From: Lachnospiraceae bacterium oral taxon 096
Lineage (GTDB): Bacteria; Bacillota; Clostridia; Lachnospirales; Lachnospiraceae
DNA: 64,000 nucleotides
Direction: 5' to 3'
Assembly (NCBI GenBank): GCA_018141845.1
Contig: CP073340.1
Coordinates: forward strand, 1,203,001 to 1,267,000
The notes beneath the pieces were generated by a model, which had not been told where the DNA came from, searched no databases, and was given only the letters and a program-made list of their open reading frames with translations. The first letter of the stretch is position 1. Every line of letters begins with the position of its first letter. Made by a program: the position numbers and the translations under genes. Positions 34,591 through 44,471 of this stretch are shown here, piece after piece.

Positions 34591-35445
34591 ATGAATGAAA
34601 AAGTAAAAAAGACAATCAAAGAGTATGCAATTATTACAGTGAGTATTTTATTGATGGCTGTTGGTGTGTATTTTTTTAAGTTTCCAAATAATTTTTCATT
34701 TGGTGGTGTGACAGGATATTCAAAGATTGTCAGCAAGTTAACGCCATTGTCAGCATCTCGCTTTACCATGATTACCAATATTGTGTTATTGGTTGTTGGA
34801 TTTTTGATGGTGGGAAGGTCATTTGGAATTAAAACTGTATATGCCAGTGTTGTATTTTCTTATGCACTGGATTTGATGGAGCGATATATCCCTCTGCACA
34901 CACCAGTGACAAACCAACCATTGTTGGAATTGGTATTTGCCATCTTTATTCCAGGGGTTGCGACGGCAATTTTATTTAATATTGGTGCATCGAGTGGTGG
35001 AACCGATATTATTGCATTGATTTTAAAGAAATATACGAGTTTTAACATTGGAACAGTGCTATTGATTGTTGATCTTGTGGCTGTTTTGCTTGCTTTCTTT
35101 ATCTTTGATATTCAAACGGGACTTTTTTCTTTGCTGGGTCTGTTGGCCAAATCATTGGTAATTGATGATGTTATTGAAAGCATTAATATGTGTAAGTGTT
35201 TTACCATTATTTGTGAAAATCCAGAGCCAATTTGTAAGTATATTATTGAAGAATTACATCGTTCGGCGACAACTTATAATGCAGAGGGGGCTTATGCTCA
35301 CCACAAGAAAAAGATTATTTTGGCGACAATGAACAGTGCACAGGCATTGAAGTTGAGAAATTATATTCGAATTACAGAACCTCATGCCTTTATGATTATC
35401 ACAAAATCGAGTGAGATTATTGGCAAAGGATTTTTAAATCGTTAG
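34591..35445 (+). CDS. YitT-family membrane protein (DUF161 + DUF2179)
   Basis: 284 residues. Five to six membrane helices span residues about 10-195, with the YitT signatures FPNNFSFGGVTGYSKI and FNIGASSGGTDIIALILKKYTSFNIGTVLL. A soluble DUF2179 domain (about 210-284) follows: CTIICENPEPICKYIIEELHRSATTYNAEGAY. The family is probably a transporter; the substrate is unknown. It begins 3 bases after the preceding stop. Confidence 0.88.
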   Translation: MNEKVKKTIKEYAIITVSILLMAVGVYFFKFPNNFSFGGVTGYSKIVSKLTPLSASRFTMITNIVLLVVGFLMVGRSFGIKTVYASVVFSYALDLMERYIPLHTPVTNQPLLELVFAIFIPGVATAILFNIGASSGGTDIIALILKKYTSFNIGTVLLIVDLVAVLLAFFIFDIQTGLFSLLGLLAKSLVIDDVIESINMCKCFTIICENPEPICKYIIEELHRSATTYNAEGAYAHHKKKIILATMNSAQALKLRNYIRITEPHAFMIITKSSEIIGKGFLNR

Positions 35446-35467
35446 AGGAAATAGAAAGGAAGAGTGA

Positions 35468-37348
35468 ATGAATAATAAAAATGACAAGAACTCCGGCGGA
35501 CGAGTCGGACAACAACTGGTCATTCTTATGATTGCAATTATTTTATCCGTGGTGGTATTTTCATTGCTGTCTGGAAGATTGAAATCAAGAAGTACCAAGG
35601 AAATTTCCTATACAGAATTTATGCAAATGGTAGATGATGGAAAAGTGGAGTCTGCAGTGATTACAGACAGTCAAATTGAAATTAAGGCGAAGCCAAAGTT
35701 GACAGATTATTCTTCATCGACCATTTATACAACGGTACGTATGGAAAATGATTTGGATTTGATTAATCGCTTGTACAAGGCTGGCGTCGTTGCAAAACGA
35801 AGAAGAAATGACACAGTATCTTTGATGATGTCCTTTGCCAGCATGGTTCTTCCGATTGTTTTGATGTTTCTCTTTATTAATTTTATGATGAGGAGAGTAG
35901 GCGGCGGTGGAGTGATGGGTGTTGGAAAAAACAATGCCAAAGTCTATGTGCAAAAGGAGACAGGCATCCGCTTTAAGGATGTTGCGGGAGAAGATGAGGC
36001 GAAGGAATCGCTGACAGAGATCGTCGATTTCTTACACAATCCGGAACGCTTTACAAAGATTGGAGCGAAGTTACCAAAGGGAGCCCTACTTGTGGGGCCT
36101 CCAGGAACAGGTAAGACCTTGCTTGCAAAGGCTGTTGCCGGAGAAGCCAATGTGCCATTTTTCTCTCTCAGTGGTTCGGATTTTGTGGAGATGTTTGTCG
36201 GTGTGGGTGCTTCAAGAGTAAGAGATTTATTTCGACAGGCACAAGAAGCAGCACCATGTATTATCTTTATTGATGAGATTGATGCCATTGGTAAGAGCAG
36301 AGATTCTCGCTATGGCGGTGGAAATGACGAGAGAGAACAGACACTCAATCAGCTTCTTTCGGAAATGGATGGATTTGATTCTTCAAAGGGGCTTTTGGTG
36401 CTTGGGGCAACAAACCGACCAGAAATTCTTGATCCAGCCCTTCTTCGTCCAGGCCGATTTGACCGAAGAGTTGTGGTGGAGAGACCAGATTTAAAGGGTA
36501 GAGTTGCGATTTTAAAAGTCCATTCAAAAAATGTATTGATGGATGACAGTGTGGATTTAGAGGCTGTTGGTTTGGCAACGAGTGGAGCAGTTGGATCGGA
36601 GTTAGCTAACATGATCAACGAGGCAGCAATTCTTGCAGTAAAGCATGGAAGAAAGGCGGTTTGCCAGAATGATCTCTTGGAATCTGTCGAGGTTGTCTTG
36701 GTGGGTAAGGAGAAAAAGGATCGAGTGATGAATCAAAAGGAGAGAACCATTGTCTCCTATCACGAGGTTGGTCACGCCTTGATTTCTGCTCTGCAAAAAA
36801 ATTCTGAGCCCGTACAAAAGATTACCATTGTGCCAAGAACAATGGGAGCCCTTGGTTATGTGATGTATGTTCCTGAGGAGGAGACCTATCTAAAGTCAAA
36901 GAGCGAGTTAGAAGATATGTTAGTCAGTGTCTTTGGCGGAAGAGCAGCGGAAGAAGTGGTATTTGGAAATGTCACAACGGGAGCTTCCAATGATATTGAA
37001 AAGGCAACTTCCATTGCAAGAGCTATGGTCACACAGTATGGTATGAGCGAAAAGTTTGGTCTCATTGGGCTTGAGCGAGTGCAGGATCAATATTTGTCAG
37101 GTCACACCGTAATGAATTGTGGCGAGGCGACAGCAGCGGAAGTAGATAAGGAAGTAATGCGTATCCTAAAGGAGGCCTATGCAAAGGCGGTGGCCATATT
37201 GCGAGAAAATCGAGAAGTCATGGACAAGATTGCAGAATTTTTAATTAAGAAAGAAACGATTACTGGCAAGGAGTTTATGGAGATTTTGCGGGAAGAAAAA
37301 AAGGATATGCCTGATCCAATCAAACCAGTAAAAGCAATACTTGTATAA
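35468..37348 (+). CDS. ftsH: ATP-dependent zinc metalloprotease FtsH
   Basis: 626 residues. Two membrane helices (about 18-38 and 118-138) flank an extracytoplasmic domain. The AAA+ module has Walker [14 protein letters not shown], Walker [12 protein letters not shown] and the second region of homology [20 protein letters not shown]. The protease domain has the zinc motif SYHEVGHAL (HExxH). It degrades membrane proteins and unstable regulators. A terminator follows. Confidence 0.96.
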   Translation: MNNKNDKNSGGRVGQQLVILMIAIILSVVVFSLLSGRLKSRSTKEISYTEFMQMVDDGKVESAVITDSQIEIKAKPKLTDYSSSTIYTTVRMENDLDLINRLYKAGVVAKRRRNDTVSLMMSFASMVLPIVLMFLFINFMMRRVGGGGVMGVGKNNAKVYVQKETGIRFKDVAGEDEAKESLTEIVDFLHNPERFTKIGAKLPKGALLVGPPGTGKTLLAKAVAGEANVPFFSLSGSDFVEMFVGVGASRVRDLFRQAQEAAPCIIFIDEIDAIGKSRDSRYGGGNDEREQTLNQLLSEMDGFDSSKGLLVLGATNRPEILDPALLRPGRFDRRVVVERPDLKGRVAILKVHSKNVLMDDSVDLEAVGLATSGAVGSELANMINEAAILAVKHGRKAVCQNDLLESVEVVLVGKEKKDRVMNQKERTIVSYHEVGHALISALQKNSEPVQKITIVPRTMGALGYVMYVPEEETYLKSKSELEDMLVSVFGGRAAEEVVFGNVTTGASNDIEKATSIARAMVTQYGMSEKFGLIGLERVQDQYLSGHTVMNCGEATAAEVDKEVMRILKEAYAKAVAILRENREVMDKIAEFLIKKETITGKEFMEILREEKKDMPDPIKPVKAILV

Positions 37349-37358
37349 AAATATAAAG

Positions 37359-37392
37359 AACTTCATTTCAATAGAAGAAATGGAGTTTTTTT
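37359..37392 (+). terminator. Terminator after ftsH
   Basis: The 11-bp stem AACTTCATTTC (37359-37369) / GAAATGGAGTT (37377-37387), with one G-T pair, is followed by a run of T. Confidence 0.87.
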
Positions 37393-37446
37393 ATTGTGAG
37401 ATATGCTATAATAATATGGAAAAATATTAAAATTGGAGGTCAATTT

Positions 37447-39111
37447 ATGAACAGAGCGTGGTGGAAAGAGAGCGTAGTCTATCAAATTTATCCAAGAAGC
37501 TTTTGCGACAGCAATGGAGATGGCATTGGGGATATTCGAGGCATTACAGGAAAGCTCGATTATCTAAAGGAGCTTGGTATTGATGTCATCTGGCTCTCTC
37601 CTGTGTACAAATCACCAAATGATGATAATGGTTATGATATCAGTGACTATGAGGACATAATGGATGACTTTGGAACGATGGATGACTTTGACCATATGCT
37701 AGCTGAGGCACACAAAAGGGGAATTAAGATTGTGATGGATTTAGTGGTCAATCACACTTCAGATGAGCACAAGTGGTTTATCGAGAGTCGATCCTCTCTC
37801 GATAATCCAAAGAGAGATTACTACATTTGGAGAGAGGGAAAAGACGGTCACGAACCAAACAATTGGGGATCTTTCTTTTCAGGTTCAGCTTGGGAATATG
37901 ATGAGAAGACAAAGATGTATTATTTGCATTTGTTTTCAAAGAAGCAGCCAGATTTAAATTGGGAAAATGAAAAGGTAAGAGATGAAGTCTTTGGGATGAT
38001 GACAAGATGGCTAGAAAAAGGGATTGATGGATTTCGAATGGATGTCATCAGTTTGATTTCTAAACCAGATGGATTGCCAGACAGTAAGGTCGTTGGACTT
38101 TATGGAGACAGTGGTATTTGTGCCAACGGACCGAGAGTTCATGAGTACCTGAAAGAGATGAACCAGAGAGTATTGTCGAAGTTTGACATAATGACGGTGG
38201 GAGAGACTGCGGGTGTGAACGTGGAAGAAGCAAAAAAATATGCATCATCAGATGGATCAGAGTTAAATATGGTCTTTCAATTTGAGCATGTGGGACTTGA
38301 TGACGGAAAAGATTTTAAGTGGTCCACAAGACCTATGCCATTGATTCCACTCAAGAAAAATTTGACCAAGTGGCAGTTGGGACTGCAAAATGTGGCATGG
38401 AATAGTTTGTACTTTTGTAATCATGACCAACCAAGAATTGTTTCAAGACTTGGTGATACTCGACCAGAATACAGAGAAAAGTCAGCCAAGTGTATTGCGA
38501 CAGTCCTCCATATGATGCAGGGAACACCATATATTTATCAGGGTGAGGAGCTTGGAATGACGAATACGGTGTTTAACGGGGTTGAGGACTTTCGAGATAT
38601 TGAGTCAATCAATGCCTATAAAGAATTGATTGCATCAGGTCGCTATACAAAAGAAGAGCTATTTCCTGCAATTGCCCATAAAAGTAGAGACAATGCCCGC
38701 ACGCCGATGCCATGGAATGATGGGGAAAATGCTGGCTTTACCACAGGAACGCCTTGGATTCCACTCAATCCAAACTTTAAGGAAATCAATGTTCAGGAGC
38801 AATTGAGTAGATCAGATTCTGTGTTCCATTACTATCAAAAATTAATTTCTATTCGAAAGACCAATGATATTGTTGTCTATGGCGATTATCATCTGTTGTG
38901 TGAGGATGATGAAACCATCTTTGCTTACACGAGGACATTGGGCAATGAGCAGTTATTGGTGGTTTGCAATTTCTCCACAGAAGATAGAAAATTTGATTTT
39001 GGTCAATTCGCACAAGATAATGTTAAAATTTTAATTTCCAATAGCAGTATAGACCCTAGAAAAAGCGGAGTAATGTCTGCTTATGGAGCAATTGTTCTAA
39101 AAATAGATTAA
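37447..39111 (+). CDS. Alpha-glucosidase / oligo-1,6-glucosidase (GH13_31-like), first copy
   Basis: 554 residues from ATG 37447 (TTGGAGGTCAA upstream). The GH13 conserved regions are DLVVNHTSDEH (I), GFRMDVIS with the nucleophile Asp (II), TVGETAG with the acid/base Glu (III) and FCNHDQPR with the stabiliser Asp (IV). The N-terminus WWKESVVYQIYPRSFCDSNGDGIGDIRGI is typical of the oligo-1,6-glucosidase group. It is cytosolic with no signal peptide. It would hydrolyse isomalto- or malto-oligosaccharides, or related alpha-glucosides, brought in by the ABC importer that follows. Confidence 0.92.
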   Translation: MNRAWWKESVVYQIYPRSFCDSNGDGIGDIRGITGKLDYLKELGIDVIWLSPVYKSPNDDNGYDISDYEDIMDDFGTMDDFDHMLAEAHKRGIKIVMDLVVNHTSDEHKWFIESRSSLDNPKRDYYIWREGKDGHEPNNWGSFFSGSAWEYDEKTKMYYLHLFSKKQPDLNWENEKVRDEVFGMMTRWLEKGIDGFRMDVISLISKPDGLPDSKVVGLYGDSGICANGPRVHEYLKEMNQRVLSKFDIMTVGETAGVNVEEAKKYASSDGSELNMVFQFEHVGLDDGKDFKWSTRPMPLIPLKKNLTKWQLGLQNVAWNSLYFCNHDQPRIVSRLGDTRPEYREKSAKCIATVLHMMQGTPYIYQGEELGMTNTVFNGVEDFRDIESINAYKELIASGRYTKEELFPAIAHKSRDNARTPMPWNDGENAGFTTGTPWIPLNPNFKEINVQEQLSRSDSVFHYYQKLISIRKTNDIVVYGDYHLLCEDDETIFAYTRTLGNEQLLVVCNFSTEDRKFDFGQFAQDNVKILISNSSIDPRKSGVMSAYGAIVLKID

Positions 39112-39128
39112 TTTTCTGTAAAAGATAA

Positions 39129-39157
39129 TTGAAAGTGCATAGAAAATGTGATAGAAT
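39129..39157 (+). promoter_or_regulatory. Promoter of the sugar ABC importer operon
   Basis: TTGAAA (39129-39134), 17 bp, TAGAAT (39152-39157), 52 bp before the lipoprotein start. Confidence 0.7.
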
Positions 39158-39208
39158 TGTGTCTATAAAGAGGGATCTGAAAAATCATCGATCAGACAGG
39201 AGGAAATT

Positions 39209-40570
39209 ATGAAAAAAAGATGGTTGGGAGTCGCATTGAGTGCAGTGATGACCGTTGGTCTACTGGCAGGTTGCGGCGGAAAGACAGACAGCACACCAAC
39301 AGGTAGTGCAGGTTCTTCAAGTGCAGACACAAGCGCAGCGGGAAAGACGGATAATAAGACGGATAATAAGACGGCAAGCTCGACAGGACTTCGCTTGATT
39401 AACGGAAAGATTGAGATTGACAAGCAATTGAAAGAAGTTGCTGAGCTGTTTAAGAAGGAGACTGGTCAGGAAGTTACCATTGAATCCCTCGGTGGTGGTG
39501 TGGATATTCAGGGGCAGATTAAGAGCTATAAAGCTGCCGACAATATGCCAGACATTTTTGTTATTGGTGGCGATGGCGACTACGCAAACTGGACAGATAT
39601 GGTTGCTGATTTGAGTGATTCTGAGTTTGCAAAGAATACAGATTTTGCTTACAAAGACAAGACAACGGGTAAAGTTGTTGGTTTCCCATATGCAGTAGAA
39701 GGATATGGTATCACATATAATGCTGATATTCTTGAGAAGGCAGGCATTGATCCAAAGACATTGGTTAACTACGATGCATTTAAGGCCGCATTTGAAAAGA
39801 TTGATGGAATGAAAGATCAACTTGGCATTCAGGCTGTTGCTTCTGTAGCGGCAGAGTCTGGACAGATGTATTGGTCCACAGGAAATCATTTGTTCGGATA
39901 TTATTACACTGGTGGTCTTCAAAGAGGAGACAACAAGTACTTTGATATGGCGATGAAGGGAGAGCTTGACAAGGACCGACTGGGTGAGTTTGCCGATATG
40001 ACAGGACTGTTATTTAAGTATGCAGACCCTCAAGTTTTGATTTCAGGAACCTATGATGATCAATTAGCTCTTTGGGCTAAGGGAAAGACCGCTTTTATCA
40101 CACAGGGAAATTGGGTTGATCCATCTTTGAAAGATTACAATGCAACATTTAAGGTAGGTATTGCACCACTTGCATTTACAAAGACCGATATGACAAGTAT
40201 CTTGGCAGATTGTCCATCTTGGTGGTGTGTATATAAGGACAGCAAGAACTTAGATGCAGCAAAGAAGTTCCTCGATTTCGTGGCAACAAATGAGGATGCA
40301 CAAAAGATTCTTGTTGAAGAGGCTGGTATGATTTCACCATATAAGAATAGTAAGGTGGAGCCAAAGACACCACTTGCTATGGATGTAAAGAAGTATGTTG
40401 ATGAAGGAAAGACATCTTCTTGGGCTTGGTCGAATATGCCAGAAGGTCTTGCACAGAATGCCATTGGATTGGTATTTGAGTCCTATGCAAAGGGCGATAT
40501 TACAAGAGATCAATTTGTTGAGATGATGCAGACAACAATTGCAGACTATGTGAAGAATAAAAAGAACTAA
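39209..40570 (+). CDS. Sugar ABC transporter substrate-binding lipoprotein
   Basis: 453 residues. The signal peptide ends in lipobox LLAGC with Cys22 as the lipidated residue, so it is processed by LspA. A low-complexity Ser/Thr/Asp linker with a tandem KTDNKTDNKT follows (about 30-55), then a family 1 solute-binding domain (ELFKKETGQEVTIESLGGGVDIQGQIKSY). The flanking alpha-glucosidases suggest alpha-glucosides or malto/isomalto-oligosaccharides as ligands. A hairpin follows the stop, as expected when the binding protein is needed in excess over the permeases. Confidence 0.9.
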   Translation: MKKRWLGVALSAVMTVGLLAGCGGKTDSTPTGSAGSSSADTSAAGKTDNKTDNKTASSTGLRLINGKIEIDKQLKEVAELFKKETGQEVTIESLGGGVDIQGQIKSYKAADNMPDIFVIGGDGDYANWTDMVADLSDSEFAKNTDFAYKDKTTGKVVGFPYAVEGYGITYNADILEKAGIDPKTLVNYDAFKAAFEKIDGMKDQLGIQAVASVAAESGQMYWSTGNHLFGYYYTGGLQRGDNKYFDMAMKGELDKDRLGEFADMTGLLFKYADPQVLISGTYDDQLALWAKGKTAFITQGNWVDPSLKDYNATFKVGIAPLAFTKTDMTSILADCPSWWCVYKDSKNLDAAKKFLDFVATNEDAQKILVEEAGMISPYKNSKVEPKTPLAMDVKKYVDEGKTSSWAWSNMPEGLAQNAIGLVFESYAKGDITRDQFVEMMQTTIADYVKNKKN

Positions 40571-40586
40571 GTAGGCAAGATGGAGC

Positions 40587-40616
40587 AAGGGGTGGCTGTG
40601 AAAGGTCACCCCTTTT
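40587..40616 (+). terminator. Intercistronic hairpin after the binding-protein gene
   Basis: The stem AAGGGGTG (40587-40594) / CACCCCTT (40607-40614) is followed by a short T run. It is probably partial termination or mRNA stabilisation favouring binding-protein expression. Confidence 0.65.
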
Positions 40617-40652
40617 GTATGCCAAAATATTTGGAAAGGAGCAAACACAAAC

Positions 40653-41693
40653 ATGAATACAAAGAGTCCAAAATTTTTATCCATGGCATTGATTGTTGTG
40701 GGAATTATTTTTACAGTATATGCGCTTGTGTTAGATTTTACGAAAGCAACGGGAGAGTGGAGAGGATATGCACTCATCATTGGAATTTTACTCATTTTAT
40801 TTGGGATTTTTAAGATGCCAGGTAAAAATCATACACGGATTGTCAAAATTCTTTTCCTGTTTCCGATGATATTTACTTTTGCAGTCACTGTTATTATTCC
40901 ATTTTTATTGGGAATTTTTTATTCCTTTACTGATTGGAACGGAATTCAATTCAATAAATTTGTGGGATTAGCTAATTATGTCACGATGTTTAAGCAGCAA
41001 GATTATCTTTATTCTTTCTTGATCACTGTGATTTACACTGTAATCAATATCATTTTGGTGAATGTTGTAGGATTTGCACTTGCTCTATTGTGTACATCAA
41101 AGATTAAGGGAACATCTTTTCTTCGTTCGGCCTATTTCTTGCCAAACTTAATTGGTGGTTTGGTACTTGGCTATGTATGGCAATTTATTTTTAATAAAGT
41201 ATTTACGGTCATTTTTGCAGGCTCAGCTTCAATGCTGACCAATGCCAATACAGCACTTCTTGCGATTTTAATTGTGAATACTTGGCAATATGCAGGTTAT
41301 ATTATGTTGATCTATTTGACAGGATTACAAACTGTGCCAAGGGATGTCATTGAAGCAGCAGGTGTGGATGGAGCTAGTCCAGTGACGACTCTATTTAAGA
41401 TTAAGATGCCAATGATTGCCAATACATTTACAGTTTGTATCTTTTTAACTTTGGTCAATTCCTTTAAGCAGTTTGATCTAAACCTTGCCATTACCAATGG
41501 TGCCCCAAGCCGTATTATGGGAGCAAAGATTATTCAAGCGACAGAGCTTTTGGCCTTAAATATTTACAATACAGCAATTCGAAAGAACAATTATGCCCTT
41601 GGTCAGACAAAGGCCGTGATATTCTTTATTATTTTGGCAGTTGTGTCACTTACACAGGTAGCCATCAGCAAGAGAAGAGAGGTGGAATTATAG
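40653..41693 (+). CDS. Sugar ABC transporter permease, MalF-like
   Basis: 346 residues with eight predicted helices: two N-terminal extra helices (about 10-50), then the six-helix permease core. The EAA loop that contacts the ATPase is present: EAAGVDGASPVTTLFKIKMPMI. AAAGGAGC precedes the start. It works with the permease that starts 2 bases after this gene's stop. No ATPase gene is in the operon. Confidence 0.9.
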   Translation: MNTKSPKFLSMALIVVGIIFTVYALVLDFTKATGEWRGYALIIGILLILFGIFKMPGKNHTRIVKILFLFPMIFTFAVTVIIPFLLGIFYSFTDWNGIQFNKFVGLANYVTMFKQQDYLYSFLITVIYTVINIILVNVVGFALALLCTSKIKGTSFLRSAYFLPNLIGGLVLGYVWQFIFNKVFTVIFAGSASMLTNANTALLAILIVNTWQYAGYIMLIYLTGLQTVPRDVIEAAGVDGASPVTTLFKIKMPMIANTFTVCIFLTLVNSFKQFDLNLAITNGAPSRIMGAKIIQATELLALNIYNTAIRKNNYALGQTKAVIFFIILAVVSLTQVAISKRREVEL

Positions 41694-41694
41694 T

Positions 41695-42555
41695 ATGAAA
41701 GCAGAAAAAAATCGAAATTTGATTGGTACCATTGTTGGCTTTGTCATTGCCATTCTTGTTCTTTGCCCATTTTTCTTAGTTGTCATCAACTCTGCGAAGA
41801 CAAGTGCAGACATTGTTGTCAGTCCAATTGCCCTTCCAAAGCATTGGGGACAGATGATGGATAATTTTAAAGGTGTAATCAATAACACAAATTTTAGTTA
41901 TTGGAGTTCATTTAAGAGTTCTTTGATTATCACCATCATTTCGCTTATCCTCTTGACACTATTTTCTTCTATGGCTGCTTGGGTACTCAGTCGTCATCAC
42001 AAAGAGGGTTGGTCCAATGTAATCTTTATGATGTTTGTTGCTGCAATGGTTATTCCATTTCAGGTAGTTATGCTTCCGATTTTGACTGTATTTAGAAATA
42101 TTGGAAATTTTACAGGAATTCAAATGCTTTCTAGTTATAAGGGAGTCATCTTTGCGTATCTTGGATTTGGTGGTTCAATGTCTATCTTTGTGTTACATGG
42201 CTTTATTAAGGGAATTCCAAGGGAGCTAGAGGAGGCAGCATGGATTGACGGTTGTTCACCAGAGGGTACATTTTTTAGAATTATTATGCCACTTCTTCGC
42301 CCAGTGCAGATGACGGTTCTTATTTTGAATGGACTTTGGATTTGGAATGATTATCTTCTTCCATCCATTATGCTCGGACTTAATGGAAAAATTAAGACAT
42401 TGCCAATTGCGGTGAGTAGCTTTGTTGGATCCTATGTAAAACAATGGGATTTGATTTTGAGTGCAGCGTTCCTTGCAATGATACCGATTGTTATTTTGTT
42501 CTTAATTGCACAAAAACAGATTATTCAAGGCATGGTTGATGGCGCAATTAAATAA
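41695..42555 (+). CDS. Sugar ABC transporter permease, MalG-like
   Basis: 286 residues and six helices. The EAA motif is EEAAWIDGCSPEGTFFRIIMPLL, and NGLWIWNDYLLPSIML is typical of MalG-type carbohydrate permeases. It is the last gene of the importer operon. The operon encodes binding protein and two permeases but no ATPase, so a shared MsmX/MsmK-type ATPase elsewhere must energise it. A bidirectional terminator follows. Confidence 0.91.
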   Translation: MKAEKNRNLIGTIVGFVIAILVLCPFFLVVINSAKTSADIVVSPIALPKHWGQMMDNFKGVINNTNFSYWSSFKSSLIITIISLILLTLFSSMAAWVLSRHHKEGWSNVIFMMFVAAMVIPFQVVMLPILTVFRNIGNFTGIQMLSSYKGVIFAYLGFGGSMSIFVLHGFIKGIPRELEEAAWIDGCSPEGTFFRIIMPLLRPVQMTVLILNGLWIWNDYLLPSIMLGLNGKIKTLPIAVSSFVGSYVKQWDLILSAAFLAMIPIVILFLIAQKQIIQGMVDGAIK

Positions 42556-42558
42556 TAA

Positions 42559-42600
42559 AAAATGGGAGTTTTCAAGTGAGTGACTTGAAACTCCCATTTT
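42559..42600. terminator. Bidirectional terminator between convergent sugar genes
   Basis: The stem of about 18 bp starts AAAATGGGAGT and ends ACTCCCATTTT, with one bulged T. T runs are present in both directions. Confidence 0.9.
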
Positions 42601-42609
42601 GTTTGTCAA

Positions 42610-44283
42610 TTACAAAAGAAGAACAACGGCTTGATAGCCCTCTAGACAAATTTCATCAGAAGTCATAGTAAGGTCGTTTACATTGTTAAGAAGAACCTGT
42701 TTTGGCTGACTTGGCAATTTTACTGTCTTTTTAGCTGTCTGGAAATTTCCGAGAACAAGGAGAGTTTCCGTTTCGCCCTTTCGATAAAAGGCCATCAATT
42801 TTGGCTCCTCCACTAGGTAAGGGATGACTTCACCGTAAACTACGACATCCTGGTGCTCTGGGTCTTTGCGAAGCTGGATTAATTTCTTGTAGTAAGAAAA
42901 GAGAGAATTGGGGTCATTGACCTGGCTCTTGGCATTGATTTCTTTGTAGTTTGGATTTAAAGTTAACCAAGGTTTTCCAGTGGTAAATCCTGCGTTCTCA
43001 GAATCATCCCACTGAAATGGTGTTCTTGCATTGTCACGACTGTATTTTTTGACAATGGCAAAGGCCTCCTCTTCAGACAAACCTTCTTCTAGTGCAACAC
43101 GATATTGGTCACGGCTGGAGATATCATCAATCTGGTCAATGGAAGTGAAATTGACATTTTCCATTCCAATTTCTTGACCTTGATAGATAAAAGGAAGTCC
43201 ACGCAACATCAACTGCATGGTTGCAAGGAACTTTTTGCTGGTGTCGGAGCACTCGCCCTCTGGAATATAGCGACTGACACCACGAGGCTCGTCATGATTT
43301 TCAATAATTGTAGAAATCATACCGATATCCCCAATGCGTTTTTGAGTCTTAAAACAACATTTCTTGTAGTCATCTGGTGTAATCGGCTGTTTTTTATACC
43401 AGCCACGACCATTCTCACCAAAAGAAGCACTTTCAAAGTCAAACATAGTGGAAAAATATCCGTCATCGCCAATAAAGAGTGGAATCTCTTCTTCCCGTTC
43501 ATTAAACACTTCGCCGGCGGTAAAGGCATCATGTGGAGCAAAAGTTTTATTTTTTAATTCGGTCAAGAAGTCTCCAAGACCGATGGTATCTTCCAACATT
43601 TTTGTACAATTGGTCAAACCGTCATTTCGATCAGGGGCGTAGGAGAATTTGGTAAATGGCAATGCCTTTTTAATATTGATAATGGCATCAATTCGAAATC
43701 CTCCCAATCCTCTGTCGAGCCACCAATTGACCATCGTGTAAATTTCTTCTCTGAGCTTTGGATTTTCCCAGTTTAAGTCGGGTTGTTTTTTGTGGAACAG
43801 GTGCAAGTAATATTTATCTGTGCCTGGAATTTTTTCCCATACACTGCCACCAAAGTAGGAACGCCAGTTGTTTGGCTCATGGCCATCAACAGCATCTTCA
43901 ATATAAAAATAGGAAGCATATTCACCTGTTGGATCAGCAATGGCCTTTTTAAACCACTCGTGCTCATCAGAACAGTGATTGATCACTAAGTCCATAAGGA
44001 TGTACATATCCCTTTCTTTTGCTTTGGCGATGAGCTCATCCATATCTTCCATAGTTCCAAAGCGAGGGTCGATATTGTAGTAATCAGAAATATCATAGCC
44101 TTGATCGGCTAGAGGAGAACAATAACATGGAGATAGCCATATAATGTCCACTCCAAGATCCTTTAGGTAATCCAATTTTTCAATAATTCCTCTTAAATCA
44201 CCGATACCATTTCCTGTTGTGTCCTTGAAACTTTTTGGATAAATTTGATAGGCCACTTTTTGGTGCCACCACTTCTTTTTCAT
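42610..44283 (-). CDS. Alpha-glucosidase / oligo-1,6-glucosidase (GH13_31-like), second copy
   Basis: 557 residues from ATG 44283 (MKKKWWHQKVAYQIYPKSF), which follows AAAGGATTTATTTT. The longer open frame upstream is hydrophobic nonsense across an intergenic region and is excluded. GH13 regions are DLVINHCSDEH, GFRIDAII (nucleophile), TAGEVFNE (acid/base) and IENHDEPR. It is clearly diverged from the copy at 37.4 kb, so it probably has a different linkage or chain-length preference. It is transcribed towards the importer operon. Confidence 0.92.
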   Translation of the reverse strand: MKKKWWHQKVAYQIYPKSFKDTTGNGIGDLRGIIEKLDYLKDLGVDIIWLSPCYCSPLADQGYDISDYYNIDPRFGTMEDMDELIAKAKERDMYILMDLVINHCSDEHEWFKKAIADPTGEYASYFYIEDAVDGHEPNNWRSYFGGSVWEKIPGTDKYYLHLFHKKQPDLNWENPKLREEIYTMVNWWLDRGLGGFRIDAIINIKKALPFTKFSYAPDRNDGLTNCTKMLEDTIGLGDFLTELKNKTFAPHDAFTAGEVFNEREEEIPLFIGDDGYFSTMFDFESASFGENGRGWYKKQPITPDDYKKCCFKTQKRIGDIGMISTIIENHDEPRGVSRYIPEGECSDTSKKFLATMQLMLRGLPFIYQGQEIGMENVNFTSIDQIDDISSRDQYRVALEEGLSEEEAFAIVKKYSRDNARTPFQWDDSENAGFTTGKPWLTLNPNYKEINAKSQVNDPNSLFSYYKKLIQLRKDPEHQDVVVYGEVIPYLVEEPKLMAFYRKGETETLLVLGNFQTAKKTVKLPSQPKQVLLNNVNDLTMTSDEICLEGYQAVVLLL

Positions 44284-44392
44284 AAAATAAATCCTTTCGA
44301 TATGATATTTGTAGTAACTTGACTGTAACATAATCACTGTGCAAATACAATCAAAATATAATCCCTCTAGGGGGTTAACAAGCCTATTTTTT

Positions 44393-44421
44393 TTGTTTAT
44401 AATTAGCCCTGTATATAGAAT
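44393..44421 (+). promoter_or_regulatory. Promoter of mgtE
   Basis: TTGTTT (44393-44398), 17 bp, TAGAAT (44416-44421). No magnesium M-box was recognised in the roughly 50-base leader. Confidence 0.6.
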
Positions 44422-44471
44422 ATACCGAAAGTAGAATAGATAGAAAGGTAAAATGAGAAAGGAGGCTTCCA

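Noticed and set aside
44422..44471. Magnesium M-box riboswitch before mgtE
   Set aside because: The leader is only about 50 bases from the predicted start site and shows no M-box-like helices or terminator.
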